From Leucogyrophana mollusca (taxonomy: Eukaryota; Basidiomycota; Agaricomycetes; Boletales), in the NCBI GenBank assembly GCA_021014945.1, contig MU266726.1, forward strand, positions 1 to 18,620: DNA of 18,620 nucleotides, in the 5' to 3' direction. Under the pieces are notes generated by a model. The model did no database searches. It was not told where the DNA came from and saw only the letters and a program-made list of their open reading frames with translations. This document shows, piece by piece, positions 1-8,776 of the stretch. Every line of letters begins with the position of its first letter. Positions within the stretch are counted from its first letter, which is position 1. The translations under genes were made by a program, and so were the position numbers.

Positions 1-388
1 ATTTAATGAACGTTGTAATCTACATGGTCAGCTGCGAAGAGTTGCCTGCAGGCACCAATATTACACAAAGTCGCGGTGGAAACCATGTCTGGAAGTATTG
101 CCCAGCCCAATTACTCATACAAAGTCATGGAAATAGGTACATATCCTCCGCCTTCTCGGCCATCCGACTTGAATAAAGCTAGGAGATGGTATGAGAAATG
201 TATGATATTGTATGGTATCACCTATTCTGCTGGCTATTTAATTTTCACACCACTAAGTTACGCATCTCCAGAGCCCTTGCAGATGCATGCACTTGGTAGT
301 AATTTCTCACAATGTTGAGATGTGGCGCCAGATGGCCAAATAGCAAATAAAGGTCACTCCGATTTCATGATGGGGAGGGAAGATGTTT
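1..388. other. Unassigned flank, no supported gene
   Basis: An 80-codon open frame (76-318, +) is present, but its translation has no motif or family pattern I recognise, and no splice or promoter context supports it. The copia coding sequence on the minus strand stops being recognisable at about 380, after the CxxC-GK pre-integrase motif, so this stretch is probably what lies beyond a truncation or a later insertion. I see no LTR, repeat or RNA gene here. Confidence 0.5.
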
Positions 389-1180
389 CTACTTTCCCAT
401 CATGCATAAAGGGCAATCAATATGGTTGCCATCATGAGAGCAACTGGTTACAATGCTTGAAGTGTCAATATGAAGGCTCAATACAGCACTGACAGCCTTA
501 AGAATGGTTGAATTCCCTGCATGCCTAAAGCAGCTGTGCCATGTAGCGAGTGACAGCAGCTTGCTGGTTGATGCTTGTGTTGCAAGTGCTGTGTGGTCTC
601 TGTTGTCTTTTGCATGCAGGAAACATGGTCCTTCTTGTTGATCCACCCGTGTAATGGTGGTACCAGATGAACTACCCAACTTGAGAGAACCTCCTCGAGA
701 ATCTGTGGAGAAGGAGATACCTTCATCTGCAAGTGCTAATACTGATATCAGTGTGCATTGGAGGTCAGGAACATGTAGGAATGAGAGTTCGCGAGTTCTC
801 CACTTTCGTCCATCGAACAATGATAAGTTTACTATGCCCCATTCTGGAGCATGAACCACATAATCCTTTGCAAGTTTCACTTCAACAGGAGACCCAAATT
901 GAGTATAGCAAGCAAAATGAGCAACATCCGATTCCATACGTGCAGTTGCAGCCGAATCTACATGAAAGGGTGTAAAACTAGATGTGGTGGATGATAGACT
1001 AGCAGAGTGTTGGCTGACAGCAAGTAATGGTGGCGGCAAGCTATTTTGCACTGGAATTGATGGAGACAGTACATTAGCAATATCGCTAAGATATGAGTTC
1101 AAAAGGGCTGACACTGTGGTATGTCCTAAGCGTGTTCGACAGTTCACCCAGATGTGTCCTGGATGATGTCAGTGGCCACA
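389..1180 (-). pseudogene. copia zinc knuckle, protease and GAG-pre-integrase
   Basis: The frame opens with a CCHC knuckle (1180-1139) in which spacing, His and final Cys are intact but the second Cys position is TGA (1171-1169). Downstream, FHVDSAAT near 958 is the copia protease active site. The usual Asp-Ser-Gly reads Asp-Ser-Ala, so the protease is probably inactive. Next comes a flap-like section ending in FLHVPDL and ISVLALADEG, usual for copia. The pre-integrase module has WHSCFRHAG and CPLCMMGK, the zinc-binding His and Cys pairs of the integrase N-terminus. A TAG follows the GK motif. The product would mature the polyprotein and begin the integrase; this copy is broken in at least three ways. 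Confidence 0.75.
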
Positions 1181-1299
1181 CCTGCTGCGCCATTCCTGCT
1201 CCCACTTGTACCCCTTCATAGCATCAAAGTCCTTAGGTTTCTGTCGCTCTGATGATCTATCTGAATGCATTGTAGATCATGTTACGAAAGTGGTATGGT

Positions 1300-2007
1300 T
1301 CACATGTGGATCACTGAGCCAAAGCTTGGGTAGTACTGTTCCAAACTATGGATCTGATTGACAGTGCTTTCAAGCGTCAGCTGGCCAAGTTTCACCTGCT
1401 CGCTATGAAGTATGAGCTGAATGAAAGGGCTGTAGAAATCGGGAAAGGAATGGAGAAAGGCTTGAATTAAGGTGTACTTGTTGCATATCAACTTGCCCAA
1501 TTCAATCTGCTTGAATCCAGACTGAATCTCTGTGATTTCCTCAACACCACTGGCAAGACTCACACTGTCGTGAGCTTTCAGAAGGTCAAAAACATGCCCC
1601 ATGAGTCATGTGAAACAGACACCTGTGCACGCCTGGTATTTGTCTTCGAGGGTTTTCCAAGTTATCAATGGATCAGTTACACCAACAAAGTGTACGATCT
1701 CGCTTGACTGCACTGCCATTGCTGAGAGCCCTTTGATAATGCCTTGACATTCTCTGAAGAGTCTGGCTTCAGCAGACACATCAAAAGCAAGGACTTGACT
1801 GGCATAGTCGGCATCTGTCTTGTTAGCTGCTTTTGCAGACAGCATCAGCGCTTTTTCCTTTCCAACCAATAGATCCAAAAGGTTGCATGTGACAAGCCAC
1901 AGTTCAACCATAGCTGACCAATGTGCAAAGTTTCCACTGTGCTCGTTGAGAGGCAGATATGGAAATGATGTTGGGATGTACATGTTGGATGGATTAACGA
2001 GTGACAT
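1300..2007 (-). pseudogene. copia gag (UBN2-like), split by a TGA
   Basis: Two open stretches, 2007-1606 and 1602-1300, lie in the same frame and are separated by a single TGA at 1608-1606, so this is one gag broken by one nonsense change. The first part has the copia gag opening: a region around NFAHWSAMVELWL and then a LLDLLVGKE segment. The second part continues with KYTLIQAFLHSFPDFY and the HSLEQYY region, typical of the gag polypeptide of copia-LTR elements. Gag would form the virus-like particle that packages element RNA. The frame closes near 1300. The zinc knuckle that normally ends gag lies in another frame at 1180-1139, so there is also a frame change between 1300 and about 1270. 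Confidence 0.72.
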
Positions 2008-3163
2008 TTGTATGAGTCACGGTGAATTAGATAGGCTTGATGAGAGAATATTAATTGGTGAGGAATAAGGTGATGGCTGTACCAGTAAAAAGACGGGTTA
2101 TGATTGTGGTGTAAATGGTGGTGAAGGTGGTAGAGGGATGGAAAGAATGTGAGGTGAGAAATTGTGGGATGTTGGATTCAGGTTTGCAAGTGAGCTGTAA
2201 TGACAGTGATGTGAAAACAAATGCAAAGAATTCCTAGTCTGAGCTGGGGCTCATAATATATCAGAATGTGAACAGCGAGTTACCAACTAGGAACGAGAGT
2301 GGTCTATAGTAAGGTCAGTCCAAGTATGTGATGAGGAGCTAACACTATACTCACCTCAGTCTATGGATGAAGAGACTGAGGTGAGACAACTATGGTGTAC
2401 TGTTTACATGGGCATGACGTTGGAGAATGAAAGTAACATGTGAGTAAGGGGATTTTGGAAAATGAGGTGAACATTGATGTAAAACAGAACAAGGCAGAGG
2501 TGAATCGTGATACTCAGGACAGGAGCGGGACACCGCAAGGGTGTCTGCCAGGAGAGGACTCCCCCTGCAGACAACTGTGGATCACAATGCCAGACACATA
2601 GTGTTTGACACTACTGCAGCAATGCAGAAGTTCTTGTTGCATACTGTGACAGAAAAGCAAGTAAACAAGATATGCAGGTATCTCACAGCAGCCAACACGG
2701 CATGTCACTATAGGCTTGAAACCCAACTACAATGCTTTGCATTGTCCTTGCAATGGAGGGCCCCTGCATGGCACAGGGAAAAGCGCCCCGCAATGCAGAC
2801 TGGAGTGTCTGCCCATGGGTCTGGCCCCTCAATGGGGCATGGGTATCAATGACCTGTGAAGGAGAATCCTGGGCCCACTCAGCCCAGGTTACCTGATTCC
2901 CCACAATTGCATTGGAACCAGTTCGTTCTACCCTACCTACATCCCTGGGATTACTCATTCATCTAGAGTTCCCCAAGAAGCACCAGATCTGACAGTGTAT
3001 TCAAATTCACACTTGTTTGAGTCCCCCTATGGCCACACAATTGCAAATCCCTCACACACAGAACAACCCCCAGCAAGCTGGAGTCTTGCAGACTGCCTTC
3101 AGCAGTGCTCACATGATCTCTACTCCTTTCATCAGTTTCACTGCTTGTGCAGAGCCCTCCGCT
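2008..3163. other. Unassigned stretch, possibly copia leader plus older repeat debris
   Basis: From 2008 to about 2470 the sequence lies just upstream of the copia gag on the minus strand, where an LTR and leader are expected, but I could not define TG...CA ends or a convincing primer-binding site. It holds a 13-bp perfect hairpin (2350-2385). From about 2480 to 2860 it is rich in GCATTG/CAATGC and CCCC/GGGG words. Open frames at 2541-2852 (+) and 2683-2958 (-) show no recognisable motif and are probably chance. At 2966-2994 a short segment resembles one at 14622-14659 near the end of the gypsy B LTR region. Confidence 0.45.
2350..2385. repeat. Perfect 13-bp inverted repeat with 10-nt loop
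   Basis: CTCACCTCAGTCT at 2350-2362 is followed by a 10-base loop and its exact reverse complement at 2373-2385. It lies upstream of copia gag on the minus strand, where an LTR or leader would be. It could be a transcript stem-loop, or the ends of a very small inverted-repeat insertion. No function can be assigned from sequence alone. Confidence 0.75.
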
Positions 3164-3361
3164 TCATGCCCACCTCACACTCCTCCCACCAATCTGGCCG
3201 GGTATGATGACTCTGAGGGGTAAACTGTGATTAAGGGTCAACTGTTCCCCGTTCATCATGTGTGCAAGCATAACACCCTTTACTGGGTCCATCGCCAGGC
3301 TAAATCTGATTAGCATTCTATATGAGCCATTTGGCTCATTATGAAGAACACTGAGGTACAA
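3164..3361 (-). pseudogene. niaD: Nitrate reductase fragment, molybdenum-cofactor domain
   Basis: The minus-strand translation carries NEPNGSY, FSLAMDPVKGVMLAHM, MNGEQLT and PGQIGGRSVRW in the order and spacing of the end of the Moco domain of eukaryotic assimilatory nitrate reductase. That enzyme reduces nitrate to nitrite with NAD(P)H in the cytosol, through Moco, haem and FAD domains. Only about 55 residues are convincing. Upstream, a YVIFV segment in another frame (near 3370) may be the preceding strand, joined by a frameshift. Downstream, a TGA follows the RW position, and a weak SETDERSRDHV stretch may be the next segment. No dimerisation, haem or FAD domain is visible in the window. 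The fragment ends about 70 bp from the inverted-repeat element. The sulfite oxidase family shares this fold, but the wording fits nitrate reductase better. Confidence 0.72.
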
Positions 3362-3429
3362 AGATCACATACAAGCTCATGCAATCTCTTGTAGCAATAT
3401 GACATCAAGCCTGTATATGGTCTTAATAA

Positions 3430-4149
3430 CTGTTGTCTTCTTAGGATAGGGCCCAACATATTTTCAGAAAAATACCGAACACTATCCTCCACAGTTAGCA
3501 GTTCAGACAACTACCAACAGCTAATAACATGGTTGTTTGTGGTGGACTTAGAAACGTATGAGTTTCCCGATCTGCTAGGATGAAGTGACTTACAACTGCT
3601 AGGGGGTACCTTCTGGGTGATACAATCAAATATGGTAAATAATGTGAGGTCAATCAGTTGACTTCTAGCACAATGCAAGATGAGCTCTAGAAGTGGGTTA
3701 CACTTTCACTAGAGTTTGAGCAAATATAATCTCCAATTGAGATTATGAAGATGATACACATCAGTGAGTATGCTAAAGTTTACAATGTTCAGCAGAAACA
3801 CTAGACTGACACAAACGAAAACTAGGATCAAGAACAAATAGGATTGCTAGCTTGATTCTAGAAAGATGTGTTTAATTGTATGTATTTTGATTGAGGAATA
3901 AAGACTAAGAACACTAGGATCAAAAACATCTAGTAGTCAACAGTTTGACTCTACTAGCCTGAGGACTAGGTAATGTGGCAATCGTTCATTTACAACTGCG
4001 AAGAATAAGAAGAACTAACAAAATACTTGTAGTCCTTGAGACTACTTTGATTGAGAGAATATTTGAGCAGAAGCGCTGCACAATACATAGTCAAATGTTA
4101 CTACTGTGCTTGCTGCAGCCTACTGGGGTGATTTAAGCATACACAAGGT
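3430..4149 (+). repeat. Left arm of the inverted-repeat element
   Basis: About 720 bp, matching the reverse complement of 4536-5162 along its whole length except for roughly 90-110 extra bases at about 3810-3910. The extra segment sits between the CTAGACT and GACTAAGAACACTAGG blocks. A related ACTAGGATCAA-GAACA word occurs on both sides of it, suggesting an internal duplication in this arm or a deletion in the other. Well-conserved blocks include the GAGCTCTAGAAGTGGGTT region (around 3680) and the GTCCTTGAGACTACTTTGAT region (around 4035). Confidence 0.8.
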
Positions 4150-4535
4150 CACAATTATGTGTGAGTGTGATTGTAAGCAAAGTTTAGCACCATCGGTAAG
4201 TCTCTAAGCTTTCTTCTATTCTCGTTATCATTTCAGGCGACGTCAAGACCCTTTTGCTCAACGCGCCAGTTACCGTTGAGACTTCATAAGTCATCATCCC
4301 AAGTAACGTTAGGACCCCCGTGTGGTCAACATTAAGCTCAATGATCGGACACCTCTCGTCATCATTTCAGGCGACGTCAAGACACCTTTTGTCATCATTG
4401 CCTACAGTGATAAATCTGTAGGAGGATCATACGAAATCATACAGATTTCGTGTTTGAGGTATTTCTGTGAGAACCAGACACAGCTTCAGTTCGCAAACAA
4501 TCTATCTTCTGTCAGGACATATATTCCTGTAGAAC
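4150..4535 (+). other. Spacer of the inverted-repeat element
   Basis: The unique loop between the arms. It contains two copies of a 23-bp word (4227-4249 and 4361-4383), a 7-bp stem with a 10-nt loop (4257-4263 with 4274-4280), and an intron-like segment from GTAAGT at 4196 to TTTCAG ending at 4236 (41 nt), so the first copy of the word spans that acceptor-like site. The open frame at 4322-4549 has no recognisable domain and runs into the right arm. Nothing supports a protein-coding function. Confidence 0.5.
4227..4383 (+). repeat. Pair of 23-bp direct repeats in the spacer
   Basis: Identical 23-bp copies lie at 4227-4249 and 4361-4383, 134 bp apart, with core TTTCAGGCGACGTCAAGAC. After one extra base in the second copy, both continue as CCTTTTG. 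The core contains GACGTC, a perfect 6-bp palindrome. They could be binding sites or a trace of a partial tandem duplication. Confidence 0.8.
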
Positions 4536-5162
4536 TTGTGTACGCTTAAATAGCCCAAGTAGGCCGTGGCAGGCATGGCAGTAATGTTTGACTGAGTATT
4601 GTGCAGCACTTCTGCTTTAATATTCTCTCAATCAAAGTAGTCTCAAGGACTGCAAGTATTTTTTTAGTTCTTCTCATTCTCCACAGTTGTAAGCGATGGA
4701 TTGCCACGTTACCTAGTCCTCAGGCTAGTAGAGTCAAATCGTTGACTACTAAATGTTCTTGAGACTAGTGTTCTTATTCTAAGTCTAGTGTTTCCGCTGA
4801 ACATCATAAGCTTTAGCATACTCACCCACATATTACATATCCCTAATCTTAATCGGAGATTATACTATTCGCTCAAACTCTAGTGAAAGTACAACCCACT
4901 TCTAGAGCTCATCTTGCATCGTGCGAGAAGTCAACACATTGACTTCGCCTTGTTCACCGTATTCAATCGTATCACCAAGGTACCCCCTAGCAGTCATAAG
5001 CCACTTTATCTAAGCAGATCAGGAAACTCATACTATTCTGAGTCCACCACGAACGACCACGTTATTAGCCGTTGGTATTTGTCTGAACCGCTATACCGTG
5101 GAGGATGGTGTTTGGTAAATCTTCTGAAAAATATGGTAAACACCATCCTAAGAAGACAGCAG
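4536..5162 (-). repeat. Right arm of the inverted-repeat element
   Basis: About 627 bp, the reverse complement of the left arm. The outermost matched bases are near 5162, where the inward reading CTGCTGTCTTCTTAGGAT pairs with the left end at 3430. It lacks the roughly 100-bp extra segment of the left arm. It ends about a dozen bases from the stop of the minus-strand pseudogene frame at 5175, so insertion probably cut that gene. Confidence 0.8.
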
Positions 5163-5174
5163 GTGTGAGCATTT

Positions 5175-6540
5175 TCATGAGATCATATCTTGAGTAATAG
5201 CTGGAGGAATAAAGTAATGTATTGGGTCATCGCGCCCAGTGTTTACCAACTTCTTGCTGTGGCAGCCCAGAATACCCAGTTGGCCAAACATCACCATGAC
5301 ATTGCACATCCACAATGTGACATTAACCACTTTGGACCTCTTTTCTTCTGATCCACTTCTTGACATGCCTGACAATGAGTGAAGAAGCACATAAAGGGGC
5401 TCCTTGAACCAATGAATAGTCTACAAGAACTGCATGCAATGGAGTCTCCCAACTCTGCTTTATTAGACTCCAGCAGTAGACTCCAGCAGTGAGGGTTCAG
5501 ATGAGGAATGAGGACCCCATATACAGGTTGATCAATCTTCGTGTCATTGATAGAGGGTGTCCAGGAAGAGTGCAGGCTCAACTGATTGTCAGTCAAGCCA
5601 AGCAAGAGTATGTTGTTTAGCAGTGAGTGCATTTCTTGGTATACTCGGTGGAGCATGTCAGCGATTGAATCCACCTCAAGCGGAATGCCCCTGTAGGTGA
5701 ATTTCTGCCCATAGCAGGTGAAAAACTGGATGTGAGGTAGGCTGATGTGGTGTGGCCAAATGCAGAGTCTTCAGCAGGGTCTATCCACCGCTTCAGTTTA
5801 TTAAGGTGCCTTGAGAGAAAAACTAAGGTATTAGATGCTGTACCAAAGATGTGAGTTTATGTTGAGTGTCACTGTACTCACTTTAGTGGTTTCTTATATT
5901 CCATAGCCTTCAGCAGTACCACATAGAGTACAATATACTACAGTTGACTGAAGTAGCCAGACATCTGATGAACATTGGAGAAGGTACTGTCTGGCTGGAA
6001 GGCCCTTCTGAGGATAAAGACTTCTATGGGGGCAGAAAACCAGTTTTGTAATGACATGTCATGCTGGCTCATGAAAAGGGCCTGAAGCAAGTCACAGTAT
6101 TGACCTAGAAGATCATGCGGCAGGCGGTATGGCTTGGCCACATGAAGTAGCTCCTTTGCAGTGAAGCACTGGGCTCCACTGAGCACTATCTTGAGATCTG
6201 GTAAAGTCTCTCTTCCATCTATCTCTGCAGCAGCTAGCTGATCCCAGTCCTCACCCCAGTCCTCATTCTCCTGGGTCCCATCCTCACCATCACCATTTCC
6301 ACTTCTGTTTTCCTCTCCCTCATCCTCTTTGCTGCTGTTATACAAGTAGCCATCACCATGCACAACAGAATCTCCATATTTCTGGTTGTCCCCAGTGTTC
6401 TTGGGATCAGACTCCTCCAACCCCAATGCTGGACCATCCCTGTCTTTACCAAAATCATCCCCCAAGGCTTCAATGATGAGGAGCAGCATAGCCACCAATC
6501 TATCTGCCGTCAACCCATAAGATGTTCTGCTTGCCGGCAT
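5175..6540 (-). pseudogene. Decayed large fungal ORF of a helicase-associated family
   Basis: Three minus-strand open pieces (6540-5938, 5674-5291, 5390-5175) appear to be one broken gene. The first has SYGLTADRLVAMLLLIIEAL, a long acidic Glu/Asp/Asn stretch, then APIEVFILRRAFQPDSTF. The second has YRGIPLEVDSIADMLHRVY followed by LLNNILLLG. The third has NTGRDDPIHYFIPPAITQ. From memory, this order resembles large basidiomycete proteins annotated beside, or fused to, RecQ-like (telomere-linked) helicases; the biochemical role is not established and no helicase motif remains here. Breaks include a TAG after FSQL (5938), shifts between the pieces and a 13-bp tandem duplication (5465-5490). A possible 44-nt intron at 5881-5838 (GTGAGT...TACAG) does not give an open join. 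The gene is lost at the inverted-repeat element. Confidence 0.45.
5465..5490. repeat. Perfect 13-bp tandem duplication
   Basis: AGACTCCAGCAGT occurs twice without interruption (5465-5477 and 5478-5490). Because 13 is not a multiple of three, this duplication alone shifts the frame of the minus-strand pseudogene that contains it. Confidence 0.9.
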
Positions 6541-7201
6541 TTTGTGCGATGATAGGATAGTGATGAGTGCCAGTCAGACTTACCGATGCTGTGGGACTTA
6601 CTCAGCAGGCTCTCAGTTCATTGTTAGTGATCAGATAGAGGTGACACTCCCTGTGATTGCAGGTGCTAAAGAGTTACAGGGGACGATGTCTTTGGTGACT
6701 TCCCTGCTGGAGGATTTGGGAGGGAGAAATTTGTGGGTTGAAAATCTCACTTGTAGCTATTCTGGGAGGTGATTTTTGGGTCAACTCAGGCCTCCTTATA
6801 TACCTTTTGGAATAGGGGCTTTAAGGATATACCCTCCAGCAGTTTAATACCAAAGACTATAGGATTGTAGCTAAAGAGATACGATTGCTACCTAAAATGT
6901 CATATTTATTTGAAATAATGCACAGCCCTGTTGACTTTTGTACCCGAAGTTGATTCATAAGCCGGTTTGTAAGCCTGGTTTATAATCTACTTAGTAAGTC
7001 GCTCCATGTACTAAGTAAGTTGTGTTGGCAGAGTGAATCTTGAAGGAGCATTAATGAGAGATATTCTTGTATGGAATCTTGTTCAATGTATCCAGGAAGA
7101 TTGGGGATGGTCTACAGGATCTTCCCTGAGAGTATCAGGGTATGAACACTCATTCAGCATGATGCGACAGTCTCCTCACTGTTTGGTTATGTGACCAAAA
7201 G
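6541..7201. other. Unassigned stretch between pseudogene and gypsy A
   Basis: The minus strand upstream of the pseudogene start contains a GTAAGT at about 6583 that could be a donor site, so the true exon may begin differently, but no convincing upstream exon was found. The rest (6773-7201) is AT-rich with stops in all frames. A short imperfect direct repeat ACTTAGTAAGT / ACTAAGTAAGT lies at about 6990-7020. No LTR boundary for gypsy A could be fixed here. Confidence 0.45.
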
Positions 7202-8776
7202 GTGGCTGTGCAGTCATGTGATTCTGGACTGGTTATGCCCTTGCTTCTAGTGGCTGCATATTCAAACCACCCGATGGGTAATATTTCCGTACACCTATAT
7301 CTCAGTAACCAGTGGTCAGAAAGTCATGAAACTTGGAAATCACATACTCTGGAGTCTTCTCATTGCTACTGTGCACTTTTGTGGCATATATCCTTTTTTT
7401 CCTCATGCACTTACACGAAACATTTTCCGTGTAGGTCACCACTTGACATCCTCATGGCGAGTACAGTCAATAACTATGAAAACGAGATGCAGACAATTAC
7501 CATTTGCAATCTTAACACAGATAAAGTCACTACAGTATCAATGGTTGTGCGAGGGTTGCATAGATTCCATGACAATGTCACTTTTATGTTACAAGAAGAG
7601 ATACCGCATATTACAGTTCCCTACATCAATGATGTGCCAATTAAAGGGCCAGCGACTGCATATCTACTAGAGGATGGATCACCAGAAGTACTCACCAATA
7701 ATCCAGGCATTAAGCGGTTTGTCTTTGAGCATTTTAACAACCTCAATTGTGTGGTGCAGTGGATGCAGTATTGCAGAGGGACCTTTTTGGGTTTCAAGGT
7801 GTTGTTGTGCGTTACAGATTTTCTGGTCGTTGGCCACAGGTGTACACCTGAGGGGCAACTGCCAGACAAGTCATGAGTCACCAAGATTCTCAATTGGGGA
7901 CCTTGCAAGGATCTCATGGATGTGTGAGCCTTCCTAGGGACCATTGGGGTCGCCAGGATTTTCATAGCAAACTTCTCAAAGTGGGCGCACACACCAAACA
8001 TACTCACCAAGAAATTTGTCTTCGGGCCTCAGCAGATTGCAGTGCAGGAAGATCTGAAGAAGGCCCTTCTCAGCTCAACGGCACTACGAGCGATCGACTA
8101 CCATTCAGAGGAAAAGGTTCTCCTAGCAGTCAATACCAATCCTATCGTCGTTAGGTTCTACATCAGTCAGTGCGACTTGGCGAACCCAAAGAAACACTAC
8201 TTCACGTGATTTGGGTCTATCACACTCAATGAGTGTGAGTGTCAGTTCTCCCAACCCAAACTTGAGCTCTACAGTCAATATTGAGCGCTGCAAGCGATGA
8301 AGCCATACCTCATCAGCATGCACAACCTGGTGGTAGAGGTGGATTGCCATTCCATCAAGAGGATGTTAGCGAATCTGGATCTCACCCCTAGCACCAGTAT
8401 GAATTGGTGAATTATTGGGATTCTCATGTTCCACTTCGAGCTTGTCCACGTTCCAGGAGTTAACCACAATCCTGATGGTTTGTCAAGGTGACTGCCTCAG
8501 GACGGCAACAAACTCAAGGTATATGACAATGACAAGTTTGACAACTGGATAGATCAGGTGTATGGGTTTCTCAGCCAAGTCATTCCAGATCCTATTGAGT
8601 TCGTGATCACAGCAAGGGCGCCGGTAGCTATCCTGGCAAACGAAGCAGTAGCAACTGGAGTCAATAAGGAGCAGCTCACAAATGTGTCGTACGACGATGT
8701 CCTGTGCTCAGTCAAGGCCCGGCTTGGTTATGATAGAGTCGCACTGCTGGGCCCCTGGCTGAAGGACTTTGTGTGA
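7202..8776 (+). pseudogene. gypsy A protease end, RT and RNase H
   Basis: The open part 7202-7876 carries the protease tail (SPLDILMASTVNNYENE, then a QTITI stretch), followed abruptly by RT sequence from HDNVTFMLQEEIPH, so the RT fingers and early palm are deleted in frame. The RT active site reads YIND (7622-7633) where the family has two Asps. Reading on in the same frame gives the connection (LNWGPCKDLMDV, AFLGTIGVARIFIANFSKWAH), RNase H with NTNP in place of the first catalytic Asp (8132-8134), and LVHVPGVNHNPDGLSR. Stops lie at 7874, 7925, 8207, 8282, 8408, 8489 and 8774, all TGA. RT would copy element RNA into DNA and RNase H remove the template; neither can work here. The start of the open frame upstream of about 7430 is unassigned. 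Confidence 0.82.

Larger units (their letters stand above)
389..2007 (-). mobile_element. Decayed Ty1/copia retrotransposon, gag to pre-integrase (copia 1)
   Basis: Read on the minus strand, the domains follow copia order: gag (2007-1300), CCHC zinc knuckle (1180-1139), aspartic protease (around 958), then the GAG-pre-integrase module ending in a CxxC-GK motif near 389. The integrase core, reverse transcriptase and RNase H that should follow are missing. A TAG directly after the GK motif is followed by about six more plausible residues before similarity is lost, which places a truncation near 370. No matching LTR pair was found, so the ends are approximate. The copy cannot be autonomous. Confidence 0.8.
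3430..5162. mobile_element. Long inverted-repeat (foldback-like) element
   Basis: The sequence from 3430 reappears as its reverse complement ending at 5162. Both outer ends read CTG(T/C)TGTCTTCTTAGGAT going inward, and the match can be followed to about 4149 on the left and 4536 on the right. Between them is a non-repeated spacer of about 386 bp. The arms start with TG, so an alternative is two copies of one LTR inserted in opposite orientation; the inner ends show no clear CA. I could not see a target-site duplication. No transposase or other protein is recognisable inside, so the element would depend on enzymes from elsewhere. The arms differ at many sites, mostly transitions, so the insertion is not recent. 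Confidence 0.8.

Noticed and set aside
76..318. 80-codon plus-strand open frame as a gene
   Set aside because: No recognisable motif, no supporting context, and a length expected by chance.
2541..2958. Overlapping open frames on both strands as small genes
   Set aside because: Both translations come from a region rich in short palindromic words, with no domain pattern; chance frames are more likely.
2995..3223. Two overlapping Ser/His/Pro-rich plus-strand frames
   Set aside because: They lie downstream of and partly overlap the minus-strand nitrate reductase fragment, have no motif, and read well in two frames at once, as composition bias would give.
4322..4549. 75-codon frame in the inverted-repeat spacer as a transposase remnant
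   Set aside because: No catalytic motif of any transposase or integrase family is visible, and it runs into the right arm.
5838..5881. 44-nt intron in the helicase-associated pseudogene
   Set aside because: Donor and acceptor fit, but the join does not give an open frame, so it is mentioned only as a possibility and not listed as a feature.
6980..7022. TAAGTAAGT-type short repeats as splice or LTR signals
   Set aside because: Only two imperfect copies in AT-rich sequence, with no exon or LTR structure around them.
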